Assembly (NCBI GenBank): GCA_018238155.1
Contig: JABCTZ010000019.1
Location: 74,975 to 138,974, forward strand
Length of the DNA: 64,000 nt
Direction of reading: 5' to 3'
Source: Candidatus Heimdallarchaeota archaeon
GTDB lineage: Archaea; Asgardarchaeota; Heimdallarchaeia; JABLTI01
A program made the position numbers and the translations under genes. The notes beneath the pieces were generated by a model that ran no database searches, was not told the DNA's origin, and worked only from the letters and a program-made list of their open reading frames with translations. This document shows positions 9,539-18,471 of this stretch, piece by piece. Position 1 is the stretch's first letter. The number at the start of each line of letters is the position of its first letter.

Positions 9539-11143
9539 ATGTCAAAAACAGCTGAGACAAAATTGGAAACTACAATTGAAAGAGTTGTAGTGTATCTTGA
9601 TGGTGCCAGAATTTTTCGTTCTGGAAAAACTGAATTGAAGAAAGGTTATCAGTTAGTAAGAGTAGCAGGACTATCCAAGAAACTGATAAAAGATAGCGTT
9701 AGAGTTTCTGGGAAAGGAAAAGGCTCACTGGGTGCAATTGATATTGAAACAAAATATCAAGAGCAAGTATCTCATGAAGGTCTAAAGAAACTCATAGAAG
9801 AAGAAAAAACTCTTCAAAAAGAATTAACCACTTTGCAAGAAAAGTTAAACTTTGCTCGACATCAAAATGATAAAATGTTAATTTTGAGTGAAAACTTTGC
9901 TACTGAATTTCCTCAATGGTTGGCATCCGGAGAATCCCAAATCGTTACTCTCTCTGAATTTCTTGATTTTGAAACAAAATCAAATGATATAAATATGAAG
10001 AAACGTCGAAAATTAGAAGATGATATTGAAAAATTGACCCTTAAAATTCAAACGCTGCGAGCAGAGATAAATGATTTTAGAAATTTGTCACATGTTGAAC
10101 AAACAACCGATATTGTCATTGGTGTAGATGTAACCCAAGCTGGTCCTTTTATCTTTGACTTTTCTTATCAAGCAAAAGGTGTTAGCTGGGAACCAAGCTA
10201 TGATGTTGATTTAAAAATTGAAAATGCTGTTCTAAAAGGCGTTGCTTTAGTAAATAATCGTACATTAGAGGATTGGACAGATGTTGCCTTAACTATATCC
10301 ACTGCAGTATTCAAACCTATTAGAATTCATGAACCAAATCCATTTTACATTGATATTTATTCTCCTCGACCTCCTCCAAGTCCTGGCAGACGTCGCTCAG
10401 CTCCTGCACCAATGAGGAAAATGAAGAAAGCATCCTTAGAAATGATTAAGGAATCTGTAAGAGAAGAAGCTGAGATGGAAGATTTAATGGACATGGAATT
10501 ACCTAGTGCAGTAATCAAAGAAAGTTCCTCTGGTGTTCAAAGCTTTGAAATATCTGGTAAATGGTCTATTCCTTCAGACGGGAACAATCATCCTATCACA
10601 TTGACTACTCATGAATTAAAGACACTCAAAGAATTCTATTGGAGTGCAACAGCTTCATTGGGTGTAATTGCATTAGACAAGATTACAAATGGTGATGCAA
10701 TAATTCTCGCAGGAAATGCAAAAGTGTATGCTGATGGAGAGTTCATAGGTGAAACATTTATTGATCAGATTGCTCCTGGAGAAGAATTCAAACTTGGTGC
10801 ACGTGAAGAATTAAAGATGAAAGCTGAAAAGAAGCTTCTCAAACGTATGAAAGAGAAAGCAGGTTTGGTCAAAGGAAAACGATCCATCTCTTATAAATAT
10901 GAGTTGAAGATCAATAATTACCGAAAATTGGATGCTGCTATAACTATCAAAGATGTTATACCATACTCACACTCTGAAAGAATTAAAGTTAAAAACTTTG
11001 AACATAGTATAGAACCTGTAAATGATAATCTTGGCATTCAAACGTGGAATTTAAAAATTAAACCGGGTGAGGAATACAAAGTAACCTATTCTTATGAAGT
11101 TGAATGGGAGAAAGAGTATTCCATATCACCACCATTACCGTGA
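9539..11143 (+). CDS. MuiA-family DUF4140/DUF4139 protein
   Basis: The 534 residues follow the layout of the mucoidy-inhibitor MuiA-like family. An N-terminal DUF4140 beta domain (VVVYLDGARIFRSGKTELKKG, residues 16-36) is followed by a long coiled coil at about 80-185. A DUF4139 domain then starts near residue 200 with the typical FDFSYQAKGVSWEPSYDVDL. A disordered Pro/Arg-rich loop (about 278-300) and an acidic helix interrupt DUF4139, and the domain ends with IKPGEEYKVTYSYEVEWE. Biochemical function is unknown in the family. No signal peptide is seen. The next gene begins 13 bases downstream. Confidence 0.85.
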   Translation: MSKTAETKLETTIERVVVYLDGARIFRSGKTELKKGYQLVRVAGLSKKLIKDSVRVSGKGKGSLGAIDIETKYQEQVSHEGLKKLIEEEKTLQKELTTLQEKLNFARHQNDKMLILSENFATEFPQWLASGESQIVTLSEFLDFETKSNDINMKKRRKLEDDIEKLTLKIQTLRAEINDFRNLSHVEQTTDIVIGVDVTQAGPFIFDFSYQAKGVSWEPSYDVDLKIENAVLKGVALVNNRTLEDWTDVALTISTAVFKPIRIHEPNPFYIDIYSPRPPPSPGRRRSAPAPMRKMKKASLEMIKESVREEAEMEDLMDMELPSAVIKESSSGVQSFEISGKWSIPSDGNNHPITLTTHELKTLKEFYWSATASLGVIALDKITNGDAIILAGNAKVYADGEFIGETFIDQIAPGEEFKLGAREELKMKAEKKLLKRMKEKAGLVKGKRSISYKYELKINNYRKLDAAITIKDVIPYSHSERIKVKNFEHSIEPVNDNLGIQTWNLKIKPGEEYKVTYSYEVEWEKEYSISPPLP

Positions 11144-11156
11144 GGATACATAATAA

Positions 11157-11606
11157 ATGAGATTGCGAATTCTTCCAATGAATCCTCATTGGTTAATCAA
11201 AGAGACAAACAATGTTGATAAGAACCAAAATGGTAAGATCATTTTCAATTCTTCTCGACATTCCGTTTCTATCTTTTTTGCTTCTACAACAGCATCTTTA
11301 GTTCTTCGAAGAACAGATGAATTGCTAAAATATACTCTTTCCAATGATGAGTATAATCTTATTTCCACCACTAAATTAAATAATATTGAAAAACTAATCA
11401 AGTGGACGAATACTTCACGTGAAGAAGCTTTCAGAATTACTCTTAAAAGATTTCTAGTAAAAATAGTACAGAATGATGTTACAATTGGAAAATGTAGATT
11501 CATTTCTAAACATAAATTAATACTAACAATTAATCCTGAAGTAGATATCCCCATTGCAATTCTTATTGGAAGTTTAATTCCATTCATTAGAAAAATGTCT
11601 TCTTAA
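11157..11606 (+). CDS. Hypothetical protein downstream of MuiA-like gene
   Basis: A 149-residue unrecognised protein starting at an ATG preceded by GAGGA (11142-11146), 13 bases after the MuiA-like gene and probably co-transcribed. It is basic, with a central helix (NNIEKLIKWTNTSREEAFRITLKRFLVKIV) and a hydrophobic C-terminal stretch (IPIAILIGSLIPFI). A 133-residue open frame on the opposite strand covers almost the same region. I prefer this strand because of the ribosome-binding site and operon position. Confidence 0.55.
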   Translation: MRLRILPMNPHWLIKETNNVDKNQNGKIIFNSSRHSVSIFFASTTASLVLRRTDELLKYTLSNDEYNLISTTKLNNIEKLIKWTNTSREEAFRITLKRFLVKIVQNDVTIGKCRFISKHKLILTINPEVDIPIAILIGSLIPFIRKMSS

Positions 11607-11756
11607 TTATTCTCAAGTGTTCTTTTTCTTCTTCCTCGTTTTTAATCCCTCATTATAATTGGCTTTTTGAGAAATGTTTTGATTATTTGCTAGAACTTGT
11701 ATTAGTAATTTTCAAAAGTTTAGAAAGAATAAATATACTCAAAAGCTAAACAATAT

Positions 11757-13298
11757 ATGATTAAAGCAATGTCTGAAGAAACTAAGGAGAAAGGAGCAAA
11801 ATCTAAGAGTAAATTTTCACTTAGTTCACTTCAAATTGATAGAAAATTTCTGATTATTGCTCTATTTCTTATGATCTCTATTGTAACAGTTGTTTTTGCT
11901 ACCCGAAACTTGTTTGAAACCGATATTAGTGACTGGACCGTTACTCAAGGAAGGTTCGAAGGAAAAGATGGAGTAATGATTGGTACCTTGCCTTCTCATA
12001 ACTGGGCTTATCATGACAGTGAAGTTGCATATGGGGAATGGCAATGGCAATTTCGATATGGCACCAAAGGCTCTGCTTCAGTAATTTTTATTGGTTCTGA
12101 ACAAGAGCAAAGTGTTTTTTCGCATTCTACTCAAGGATATAAAATTGACTTTGAGATAACCAAACAAGTATCTTTGAAACGCATTGATGGTCTATACAAT
12201 GAAAAGGTATTAGGTTCTACTCATGTTCCTATCGAAACTGGTAATGTTTATACAATTAGAGTTCGTCGTTTCACAAATAGCACTTTCCACGTTATAATAA
12301 ATGAGCAATACGAATTTTCTACAAATGATGCTACTTACACAACCTCAGAAGTTTTTGAATTGGATTGGGTTTTCAGTCAAACTCTTATTTGGGTTGATGT
12401 AAATGATGAAGTCAATGATAATAGTTGGTCTGATTATTTTGTTGGTTTACCTCAAGCACGCTCTACTAATATTTTCACTCAAATTGCTCTCTATACTCCA
12501 TTTATTGCTTTGGCATCAGTTATTTTATTCTATGTTTTTAGATTATTGATTACTGAAGGAAGCTGGACAAGATTTGTTATTCCGCTAATTTTGGCAATTA
12601 TAGTTGGTGTGGGTGTCGCACTTCTCTTTGATTATTTAAGAGATATTTTAGCATATACAAATCCGGCACCTTCTGGAGTTCTTCCTTCTGTTACTATCGA
12701 AAATACCTCTATCATTTCACCTATATCATCCGGATCTTCAAATTCATCTTCAAATCCCGGGGAAAATAGTACTCCTGGTATTCTTCCACCAATCGGAAAA
12801 ACATCAATATCAATAATTTTACTCGTTGTCTCTGGTATATTCATTTTGCTTGCAGTGGGTTTTGTAATGTTTGATTTCCTCAAAAAGAGGGATGATGAAT
12901 TCCATGATAAAATCATTGATGAAAATGTTCGTTGGTTGCCAAAAGCTTCTGAAGAAGACCATCGAAAGAGAGTTATCCGTGCATATCATAAAACGTCGTA
13001 TGATTTAATTGATTACGGAGCAAAATCAGAACGCAGTATGACTCCCGGAGAGTTTGAACATTCTGTTACAGAAAAATTAGCTGTACCTGAAGAACCTATC
13101 GAAGAAATAACTGATTTGTATGAAATCGCTCGATTTAGTGAGCAAAAGATTAGTTCCACGATGTCTAAAAAAGCTGAAAGACATTTTGATAGTATCTCAA
13201 ATGATTTACGAGAGAAAAAGAAGGATCCCAACAAAGACGAAGAGATACATCCTCAAAATGAGGAGGAGGATGACAAGCAAATAAAGGAGGATAAATAA
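11757..13298 (+). CDS. Membrane protein: outer lectin-like domain plus C-terminal DUF4129
   Basis: The 513 residues have a first membrane helix (about 31-48) and then an outer beta-rich domain (50-240; DWTVTQGRFEGKDGV, YGEWQWQFRY, YTIRVRRF), which resembles concanavalin-A/LamG-like sugar-binding folds. Two membrane helices (about 243-300) and a Ser/Asn/Pro-rich outer linker follow, then another helix near 345-370. The cytoplasmic tail carries a DUF4129-like segment (HRKRVIRAYHKTSYDLIDYGAKSERS in two parts, then MTPGEF). DUF4129 normally accompanies MoxR ATPase, DUF58 and transglutaminase genes, and those for MoxR and DUF58 converge on this one. The tail ends in highly charged residues. Confidence 0.7.
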   Translation: MIKAMSEETKEKGAKSKSKFSLSSLQIDRKFLIIALFLMISIVTVVFATRNLFETDISDWTVTQGRFEGKDGVMIGTLPSHNWAYHDSEVAYGEWQWQFRYGTKGSASVIFIGSEQEQSVFSHSTQGYKIDFEITKQVSLKRIDGLYNEKVLGSTHVPIETGNVYTIRVRRFTNSTFHVIINEQYEFSTNDATYTTSEVFELDWVFSQTLIWVDVNDEVNDNSWSDYFVGLPQARSTNIFTQIALYTPFIALASVILFYVFRLLITEGSWTRFVIPLILAIIVGVGVALLFDYLRDILAYTNPAPSGVLPSVTIENTSIISPISSGSSNSSSNPGENSTPGILPPIGKTSISIILLVVSGIFILLAVGFVMFDFLKKRDDEFHDKIIDENVRWLPKASEEDHRKRVIRAYHKTSYDLIDYGAKSERSMTPGEFEHSVTEKLAVPEEPIEEITDLYEIARFSEQKISSTMSKKAERHFDSISNDLREKKKDPNKDEEIHPQNEEEDDKQIKEDK

Positions 13299-13299
13299 T

Positions 13300-13833
13300 A
13301 TGGCTGTAACACCCCAATTTCTTGAAACGGCTTGGCTGCTATTATTCTTTGTAAGCATAATTTTCATCTTTATGATAATCTTTAGTGAGCTTGGAGAACA
13401 AACAAGAAAAATAAAGCATTGGTGTAAAATTTCTTATGGAAAAATGCTTCCTCGAATAAGTTTGTCTTTTCAACATTTTCAGCGAAAAGGTGAGTTACTC
13501 ACAAATACTAGCTCCAATATCTGTAGATCAATCCATGGAGATATGATTGTTTACCTAAAGGCATCTAAAGGACTTAATGATAAAGAGATTGTTGAACTTC
13601 TTGAAGATAAAATACAGCTTGAACAAATATTTCAAAATGATGATATCGTTCTATTTCTTCAAGATCCAAATTTTTGGTTAAGAATGGATGATTCAGAACC
13701 ATCATTTCTTTACAAAATGCTTGAACCTTTACGAGCGATTTTTAAGGAAAAAAAACTTGAAAATAATTTATTTTACATTCGATTAGCTATTTTAATCAAT
13801 ACTTTTCAAAAAATTTTAGAAACTGGTGGTTAA
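13300..13833 (+). CDS. Membrane-anchored accessory protein of the MoxR/DUF58 locus
   Basis: A 177-residue protein starting one base after the stop of the DUF4129 gene, so the two are translationally linked. Residues 9-30 (ETAWLLLFFVSIIFIFMIIFSE) form a membrane helix, and the rest is predicted cytoplasmic and alpha-helical. I do not recognise the family. Its position suggests it works with the DUF4129 protein. The last bases overlap the end of the convergent gene at 13830. Confidence 0.6.
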   Translation: MAVTPQFLETAWLLLFFVSIIFIFMIIFSELGEQTRKIKHWCKISYGKMLPRISLSFQHFQRKGELLTNTSSNICRSIHGDMIVYLKASKGLNDKEIVELLEDKIQLEQIFQNDDIVLFLQDPNFWLRMDDSEPSFLYKMLEPLRAIFKEKKLENNLFYIRLAILINTFQKILETGG

Positions 13834-14582
13834 GAATATTTCGAATGTGATTTTGCAAATTCTTCTTCCATTTGTTCTCTTTTCTTTTTCAATAAAATTT
13901 GCTCAATATCTGGTGTCAATGTCTTTCGACTTATGATTAATAAAACTATTAGACTTACGATCATAAAAATTGCGAATAAAATATCGCTTTGTAAAAATTC
14001 AAAGAGGTAATAACCAATGATACTTAAGATGATTGATAAACCGAAGAGAATACCACTTAAACGCAGTAAGAATTTAAAATATCTGCTAATAGTTACAGAC
14101 GCATGATAGTATACTCCTCCTTCAGATATGGAAATAACATCTTCTACTAACGGATCTATGATAAGGATTATTCTTGTAACTTCATGGTAGATAATGAGTA
14201 CAACAAAGAGTAATATAACTTCTAAATAGAAAGCTGATAATACAAGTATCCAAACGCCATAAATTAGTGTTGAGAGAACAAGGCAGAATTTTCTTCCCTG
14301 TATGAAACCAAAAATAGCAATTAAAGATGGGATTAAACATGCAGTAATAAATCCTATTGCTGTAAAAGTAACTGTTGTTTGTGAATCTATTAATCGTAAA
14401 GGTGAAACTAGAATAATTACAAAAACCATTGCCAAAGCAATAAATTGTAAGTTCAGTTTTTTTCTTCTAAAAATTTCTGCTGTGGGTTCAGTTATCCGAG
14501 AGAGAACTTTCTTTGTATCTCCATCGGTGATATATTCTATTTCCTCTTCCTCTTTGGAATGTTTTCGTTTCAAATCGGTCAC
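13830..14582 (-). CDS. Multi-pass membrane protein of the MoxR/DUF58 locus
   Basis: A 250-residue protein with a charged N-terminus and about six hydrophobic segments in three hairpins (LQFIALAMVFVIILVS, VTFTAIGFITACLIPS, YGVWILVLSAFYLEVILLFV; then a pair near residues 175-215). No family is recognised. The gene abuts the end of the DUF58 gene without a gap, so it is the last gene of the moxR-DUF58 operon. Its 3' end overlaps the convergent gene by four bases, so both strands would be read through here unless terminated. Confidence 0.65.
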   Translation of the reverse strand: MTDLKRKHSKEEEEIEYITDGDTKKVLSRITEPTAEIFRRKKLNLQFIALAMVFVIILVSPLRLIDSQTTVTFTAIGFITACLIPSLIAIFGFIQGRKFCLVLSTLIYGVWILVLSAFYLEVILLFVVLIIYHEVTRIILIIDPLVEDVISISEGGVYYHASVTISRYFKFLLRLSGILFGLSIILSIIGYYLFEFLQSDILFAIFMIVSLIVLLIISRKTLTPDIEQILLKKKREQMEEEFAKSHSKYS

Positions 14583-15875
14583 TTATCTGTTCCCTCCTCT
14601 TCTTACAGATATTTGTTTTAGTTTATTCATGAATACACTGAAAGGAACAGAAATATCCCATTCAATAACAATGACTCCTTTTTGATAAACTTTAATTATC
14701 TCAGTTTTTCTTCGAATCTTCAAGTTTTGATGAACCAAAACATTTGCCGGATTTTCTTTATCTTTGATAAACCGCCATTCTGAATCTATGATTGCAGGTA
14801 CAAGGAAAAAGCTATTTCTTCTCCTTCGAGCGGTTTGTACCAGAATATTATTAATTCGTTTATCGATTAATGGTGTGATAAAGATAGTTAAGCAATTATT
14901 TGGAAAATATTGGTCTAGATTATTGTCTAATCTCTGTTTTAGAATATTGAACCGGTCAATTTTAGTTGCTTGTACATCAATTAATTTCTCAGTAAACTTC
15001 ATTAATTGCTGCCTTGAACTACTCAAATCAAATCTATCAACAACATCACGAATGACTACCAAACCAACTCTACACTTGTATTTTAGAAAGTGCTCTGTTA
15101 GGGAAAGAACAGCTTTTATTTCTTCATCTAAAACCGAACCTGTCTTTTCAGTTGCATCAAGAACCATCAAAAGATCTGCTGATCGGAATAGTTCATATTC
15201 ATTTGTGAACAATTTGTTATATTTTGCCGTTGCGGACCAGTTTATTCTTCCAATAGAATCCGAAGAAGTGAATTCTCGTACACCTGAAAAATCTAGTCCC
15301 TCTCCTTTTAATTTTGAATGGAATGGTCCGTCCGAGATTTTCGGATATTTTGTTCTAAAAGGCATATCTTTTATCAATTCGAAATTTGGAATAACAATTA
15401 AATCGCTTATTGTTTCTTCATATGTTGCAACAGTGTACACTGAGTTTGTAAAATTTCGTGCTCTTATATGCGTTGGTCCAATATTCCATCTTCCTCTATA
15501 ATCGCACCTAATTTCATAGCGTACAGTTGTCTCCTCACCAGGATCCAGAGTTGTCATTACGTGATTGCTTCCCTTTTTCAAGCTAACTTGCATTGGAAGC
15601 GTATCAAGTATTTCCAGCATTTCAACAGTTTTCTTTCCATGGTTTTTGATTTTCAAAGTGATTTTGACATGTTCTCCTTCTTGATATCTCGTTTGTTCGA
15701 TTTCTCGAATAACTTCTAAATCAAGTTCTTCCGGAGGTTGTATAACAAAATACGTTAGTGTAAGGATAGTTAGAGGAATTAAGGCTAACAAAATCAACCA
15801 ATTTCTAAATCCCATGCCAAGTAAAAGAATAGCGAAAAATGATGCAAGAGTCCATCTTATCTTTGGTGTGAACAT
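14583..15875 (-). CDS. DUF58 (vWA-like) protein
   Basis: The 430 residues start with two membrane helices (residues 9-45). An outer or flexible beta domain with CARDB-like character follows (VKITLKIKNHGKKTVEMLEI), and then the DUF58 signature GEGLDFSGVREFTSSDSIGRINW (two parts, about residues 190-212). A vWA-like fold follows it (DLLMVLDATEKTGS with the metal-site DxT/S variant). DUF58 proteins partner with MoxR AAA+ ATPases, and that gene lies 51 bases upstream here. The pair is thought to assemble or insert cofactors or to act on envelope proteins; the target in this organism is unknown. Confidence 0.88.
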   Translation of the reverse strand: MFTPKIRWTLASFFAILLLGMGFRNWLILLALIPLTILTLTYFVIQPPEELDLEVIREIEQTRYQEGEHVKITLKIKNHGKKTVEMLEILDTLPMQVSLKKGSNHVMTTLDPGEETTVRYEIRCDYRGRWNIGPTHIRARNFTNSVYTVATYEETISDLIVIPNFELIKDMPFRTKYPKISDGPFHSKLKGEGLDFSGVREFTSSDSIGRINWSATAKYNKLFTNEYELFRSADLLMVLDATEKTGSVLDEEIKAVLSLTEHFLKYKCRVGLVVIRDVVDRFDLSSSRQQLMKFTEKLIDVQATKIDRFNILKQRLDNNLDQYFPNNCLTIFITPLIDKRINNILVQTARRRRNSFFLVPAIIDSEWRFIKDKENPANVLVHQNLKIRRKTEIIKVYQKGVIVIEWDISVPFSVFMNKLKQISVRRGGNR

Positions 15876-15926
15876 AATTCTGCCTCATTTCTTCATTTGT
15901 TCTCTTGATTTCTCTGAATGGTCTTT

Positions 15927-16889
15927 CTAATCTAATCGAGGAGCTTTAATCTTTGTTAAGATTCGCGCTAAAACTTCTTCTGATTTAATACCCGTTAACC
16001 AGCTTCCTGTAGTAAGAATAATTCGATGTTCCAAGGCAGGAATCACTACTTTCTTTACATCATCCGGATTAACGAAATTTCGGCCGTTTATTACTGCACT
16101 TGCTCTTGAAAGGTGAAGTAAAGATAAGCTTCCTCTAGGACTTGCTCCAACTTCTATTCTATCACTTTCTCTAGTAGTTCTAACAATATCTACAATGTAT
16201 TGTTTAATTCGGTCATCAATGTGAACTTCTTCCACAACATCCATAATTTGGGTAAGCTCTTCTTCGTCTGTAATAACGTTTAATTCAAATTCCTCACGTT
16301 TACGTATAATTCTACGATTTAGAATTTCAATTTCTTCAGCTATATTTGGATAACCGACACTTATTTTCATAATGAATCTATCTAATTGGGCTTCTGGTAA
16401 TGGAAATGTTCCTTCAAACTCAATTGGATTTTGTGTCGCTAAAACATGGAATGGGTGAGGGAGTGGATAGGTTACTCCATCGATAGTAACATGTTGTTCT
16501 TGCATCGCTTCAAGAAGTGCTGATTGAGTTTTTGGTGAAGCTCGATTTATTTCATCTACAAGAAGAAGGTTTGTAAATACTGGTCCTTCTCTAAAGAAGA
16601 ATTCTTGTTTCTTTTGATTATAAATTGTTGAACCCGTTACATCTGCCGGTAAAAGATCGGGGGTGCATTGTATACGCGTGAAATCACATTTCATAACTTG
16701 AGCGAATGCCTTGATCATCATCGTTTTTGCTAGACCTGGGACATCTTCCAACAAGAGATTACCTTTCGCTAAAATTCCGATGAGAATTTTTTCAAGCACA
16801 TCTTCTTTACCAACAATGATTTTTCCAACTTCACTCAAAATAGACTTTGTAACAGCTGAGGCTTTATCTGGTTTCATCATACATCCCAC
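15927..16889 (-). CDS. MoxR-family AAA+ ATPase
   Basis: The 320 residues carry the MoxR form of Walker A (EDVPGLAKT), Walker B LLVDEINRA, the sensor-1 region LATQNPIEFEGTFPLPEAQLDRF (two parts) and sensor-2 GASPRGSLSLL. MoxR ATPases act as chaperones that remodel vWA/DUF58 partners, and here the DUF58 gene follows directly. It is the first gene of the minus-strand operon. Translation may begin at either of two close ATGs (MGCMMKPDK). The length is normal for the family. Confidence 0.93.
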   Translation of the reverse strand: MGCMMKPDKASAVTKSILSEVGKIIVGKEDVLEKILIGILAKGNLLLEDVPGLAKTMMIKAFAQVMKCDFTRIQCTPDLLPADVTGSTIYNQKKQEFFFREGPVFTNLLLVDEINRASPKTQSALLEAMQEQHVTIDGVTYPLPHPFHVLATQNPIEFEGTFPLPEAQLDRFIMKISVGYPNIAEEIEILNRRIIRKREEFELNVITDEEELTQIMDVVEEVHIDDRIKQYIVDIVRTTRESDRIEVGASPRGSLSLLHLSRASAVINGRNFVNPDDVKKVVIPALEHRIILTTGSWLTGIKSEEVLARILTKIKAPRLD

Positions 16890-17191
16890 TGTATATACGA
16901 TTTATTTACCTATTATACGGTTTCGATTCTACTGCCAAATCAAATACAAACATTTTTTTTACTCAAGGTAAATTTGTTCTAAGTTAGCGTTTTAAATTTC
17001 TACATATCATTGCTAACCTTGAGATATTTTATCACCCTCTCTTTTAAGGATGTTTTTTCCTTTGCCTTTTCTAATTCTCTTATCTCGCATTATTTCCATT
17101 TATCTGAATAATAGAAACACAAGATTATCAGAAAGTTTAAAGAATAGACATCCGAAAGAATGGATACTGATTAATTAGAGGATTACCAATA
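16890..17191. other. 302-base divergent intergenic region with nested inverted repeat
   Basis: This gap between moxR and the Sec61-beta gene must hold both promoters. CTCAAGG (16962-16968) can pair with CCTTGAG (17017-17023), and inside it GTTAGC (16983-16988) can pair with GCTAAC (17012-17017). This gives an interrupted stem of about 60 bases whose two helices share one base. It may be a small structured RNA, a regulatory site or chance. I see no small protein gene here. Confidence 0.4.
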
Positions 17192-17398
17192 ATGAGCAGA
17201 AGACAAAAATCTAGTGGCGGTAGTGGAGGAGGAGCAATGCCTGCAACAGGTGCAGGTTTAATCAGATTCTTCGAAGAAGATACTCCTGGAATTAAGATTG
17301 GACCTTATGCTGTAATGATCTTTGCAGTTGTATTAATTGTCGTTGTTTTAGCTGGTCCTTGGGTATTAAAGTTATTCACAGGCACATCAACTACTTAA
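17192..17398 (+). CDS. secG: Protein translocase subunit Sec61-beta
   Basis: A 68-residue tail-anchored protein. The N-terminus is basic and Gly-rich (SRRQKSSGGSGGGAMPATGAG), followed by the conserved LIRFFEEDTPGIKIGPYAVM and one membrane helix at about 42-62 ending in VLKLFTG. This is the archaeal Sec61-beta (SecG-type) subunit of the SecYE translocon. Length and motif are typical. It is a single gene followed by a strong hairpin. Confidence 0.93.
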   Translation: MSRRQKSSGGSGGGAMPATGAGLIRFFEEDTPGIKIGPYAVMIFAVVLIVVVLAGPWVLKLFTGTSTT

Positions 17399-17411
17399 TT
17401 CACTAGTTAAG

Positions 17412-17435
17412 CTTTTGATGAGAAACCATCAAAAG
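17412..17435. terminator. Perfect hairpin between convergent secG and scpA
   Basis: CTTTTGATG (17412-17420) and CATCAAAAG (17427-17435) form a perfect nine-base-pair stem with a six-base loop, followed by a T-rich stretch. It lies 14 bases after the secG stop, between convergent genes, so it may terminate both transcripts. Confidence 0.65.
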
Positions 17436-17497
17436 TCTTTCATTCTATTTATATTTTAGAAAAAATAATAATTGTTTCACTAATTTTTGAAGATAAA

Positions 17498-18394
17498 TTA
17501 CTTTTCTTCTTCAAAGAGCATATCACTTTCTTCAATGAAATCATTCTCTTCGTCAATTTCTGTAATAGTAACACCGGCCTCTGCAAGAGCTCCTTCTCCT
17601 CCATCTCTTAGTTTTTTCTCAATTACCTTCTCTAAACCACCTAAAAATTCCTCTTCATTATCTCTGATTGGTATGATAGTAATAATTGCTAAATCTTCAT
17701 CTTGGAATAATTGCATTTTTAATTCATAACATAAATATAAAATACAAAGGAATGTACGAATAATTGTGACTCGCTCAGAATTTTGTTTTATTAACTCATC
17801 AAATCTAATTGGTCGTTTGTATTTTTCATGTAAATGAACTAATTTTCTATAAACATCCTTTTTGAGTTTAGCTATTTTTGTTGCTTCTTCATCAATAAGT
17901 CTTATTGGTTTAGCAGGCAGTTGCAAAGGTTGAATGAGAGCTTTTCTCTTTCCAATGGCTACTCTTTGCTTATACCTTACCTCTTGCTTGAGCAATCCTT
18001 GGAATGCATAAACTAATTCATTAAATGTTACTGGTCTTTGAGAAATATGGTATGACGGGCTTATTTCCGGAATATCAAACCCTAAAGCTTCCAAATCTTC
18101 TTTATTATCATCTATTTCTTCAATAAGTTTAATGAGATCGCTTACTTTTGCACGATACAAAATTGCTGCTGAAAGAATAGCTCTACCTAGTACTGGAAAA
18201 TTTATGTCATCAGTATCTTTCATTTCTTGAACGAATCGAGTAATCAAATCAGCAATCTCTAAATCCCAAGGATTAACCTTGCGAAATTGAGTTATATCAG
18301 TAAGTAATCTAAAAGGTGCACGTAGCCAGAAAGGATAATCATCATTGATTCCTTGGTTTTCTTCTTGATTTAATCCAAAGTCTCTATCCGCCAT
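17498..18394 (-). CDS. scpA: Segregation and condensation protein ScpA (kleisin)
   Basis: The 298 residues begin with the kleisin region: PFRLLTDITQFRKVNPWDLEIADLI (two parts, about residues 28-52) resembles the ScpA segment that binds the SMC neck. A winged-helix-like C-terminal region (RFDELIKQNSERVTIIRTFLCIL) is followed by an acidic tail. ScpA bridges the heads of the SMC dimer in condensin-like complexes. The gene follows smc by 78 bases on the same strand, the common archaeal arrangement. No scpB is seen. Confidence 0.9.
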   Translation of the reverse strand: MADRDFGLNQEENQGINDDYPFWLRAPFRLLTDITQFRKVNPWDLEIADLITRFVQEMKDTDDINFPVLGRAILSAAILYRAKVSDLIKLIEEIDDNKEDLEALGFDIPEISPSYHISQRPVTFNELVYAFQGLLKQEVRYKQRVAIGKRKALIQPLQLPAKPIRLIDEEATKIAKLKKDVYRKLVHLHEKYKRPIRFDELIKQNSERVTIIRTFLCILYLCYELKMQLFQDEDLAIITIIPIRDNEEEFLGGLEKVIEKKLRDGGEGALAEAGVTITEIDEENDFIEESDMLFEEEK

Positions 18395-18471
18395 TTGCTT
18401 TACACCTATTATTATTGCTCTCTTTGTTTTTTTTATATTAAGCTATCAAAATTTAATTTTTTGAATGAGTG

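Noticed and set aside
11186..11587. 133-residue open frame opposite the gene at 11157
   Set aside because: It lies entirely over the other frame, has no ribosome-binding site, and the opposite strand continues the MuiA-like operon.
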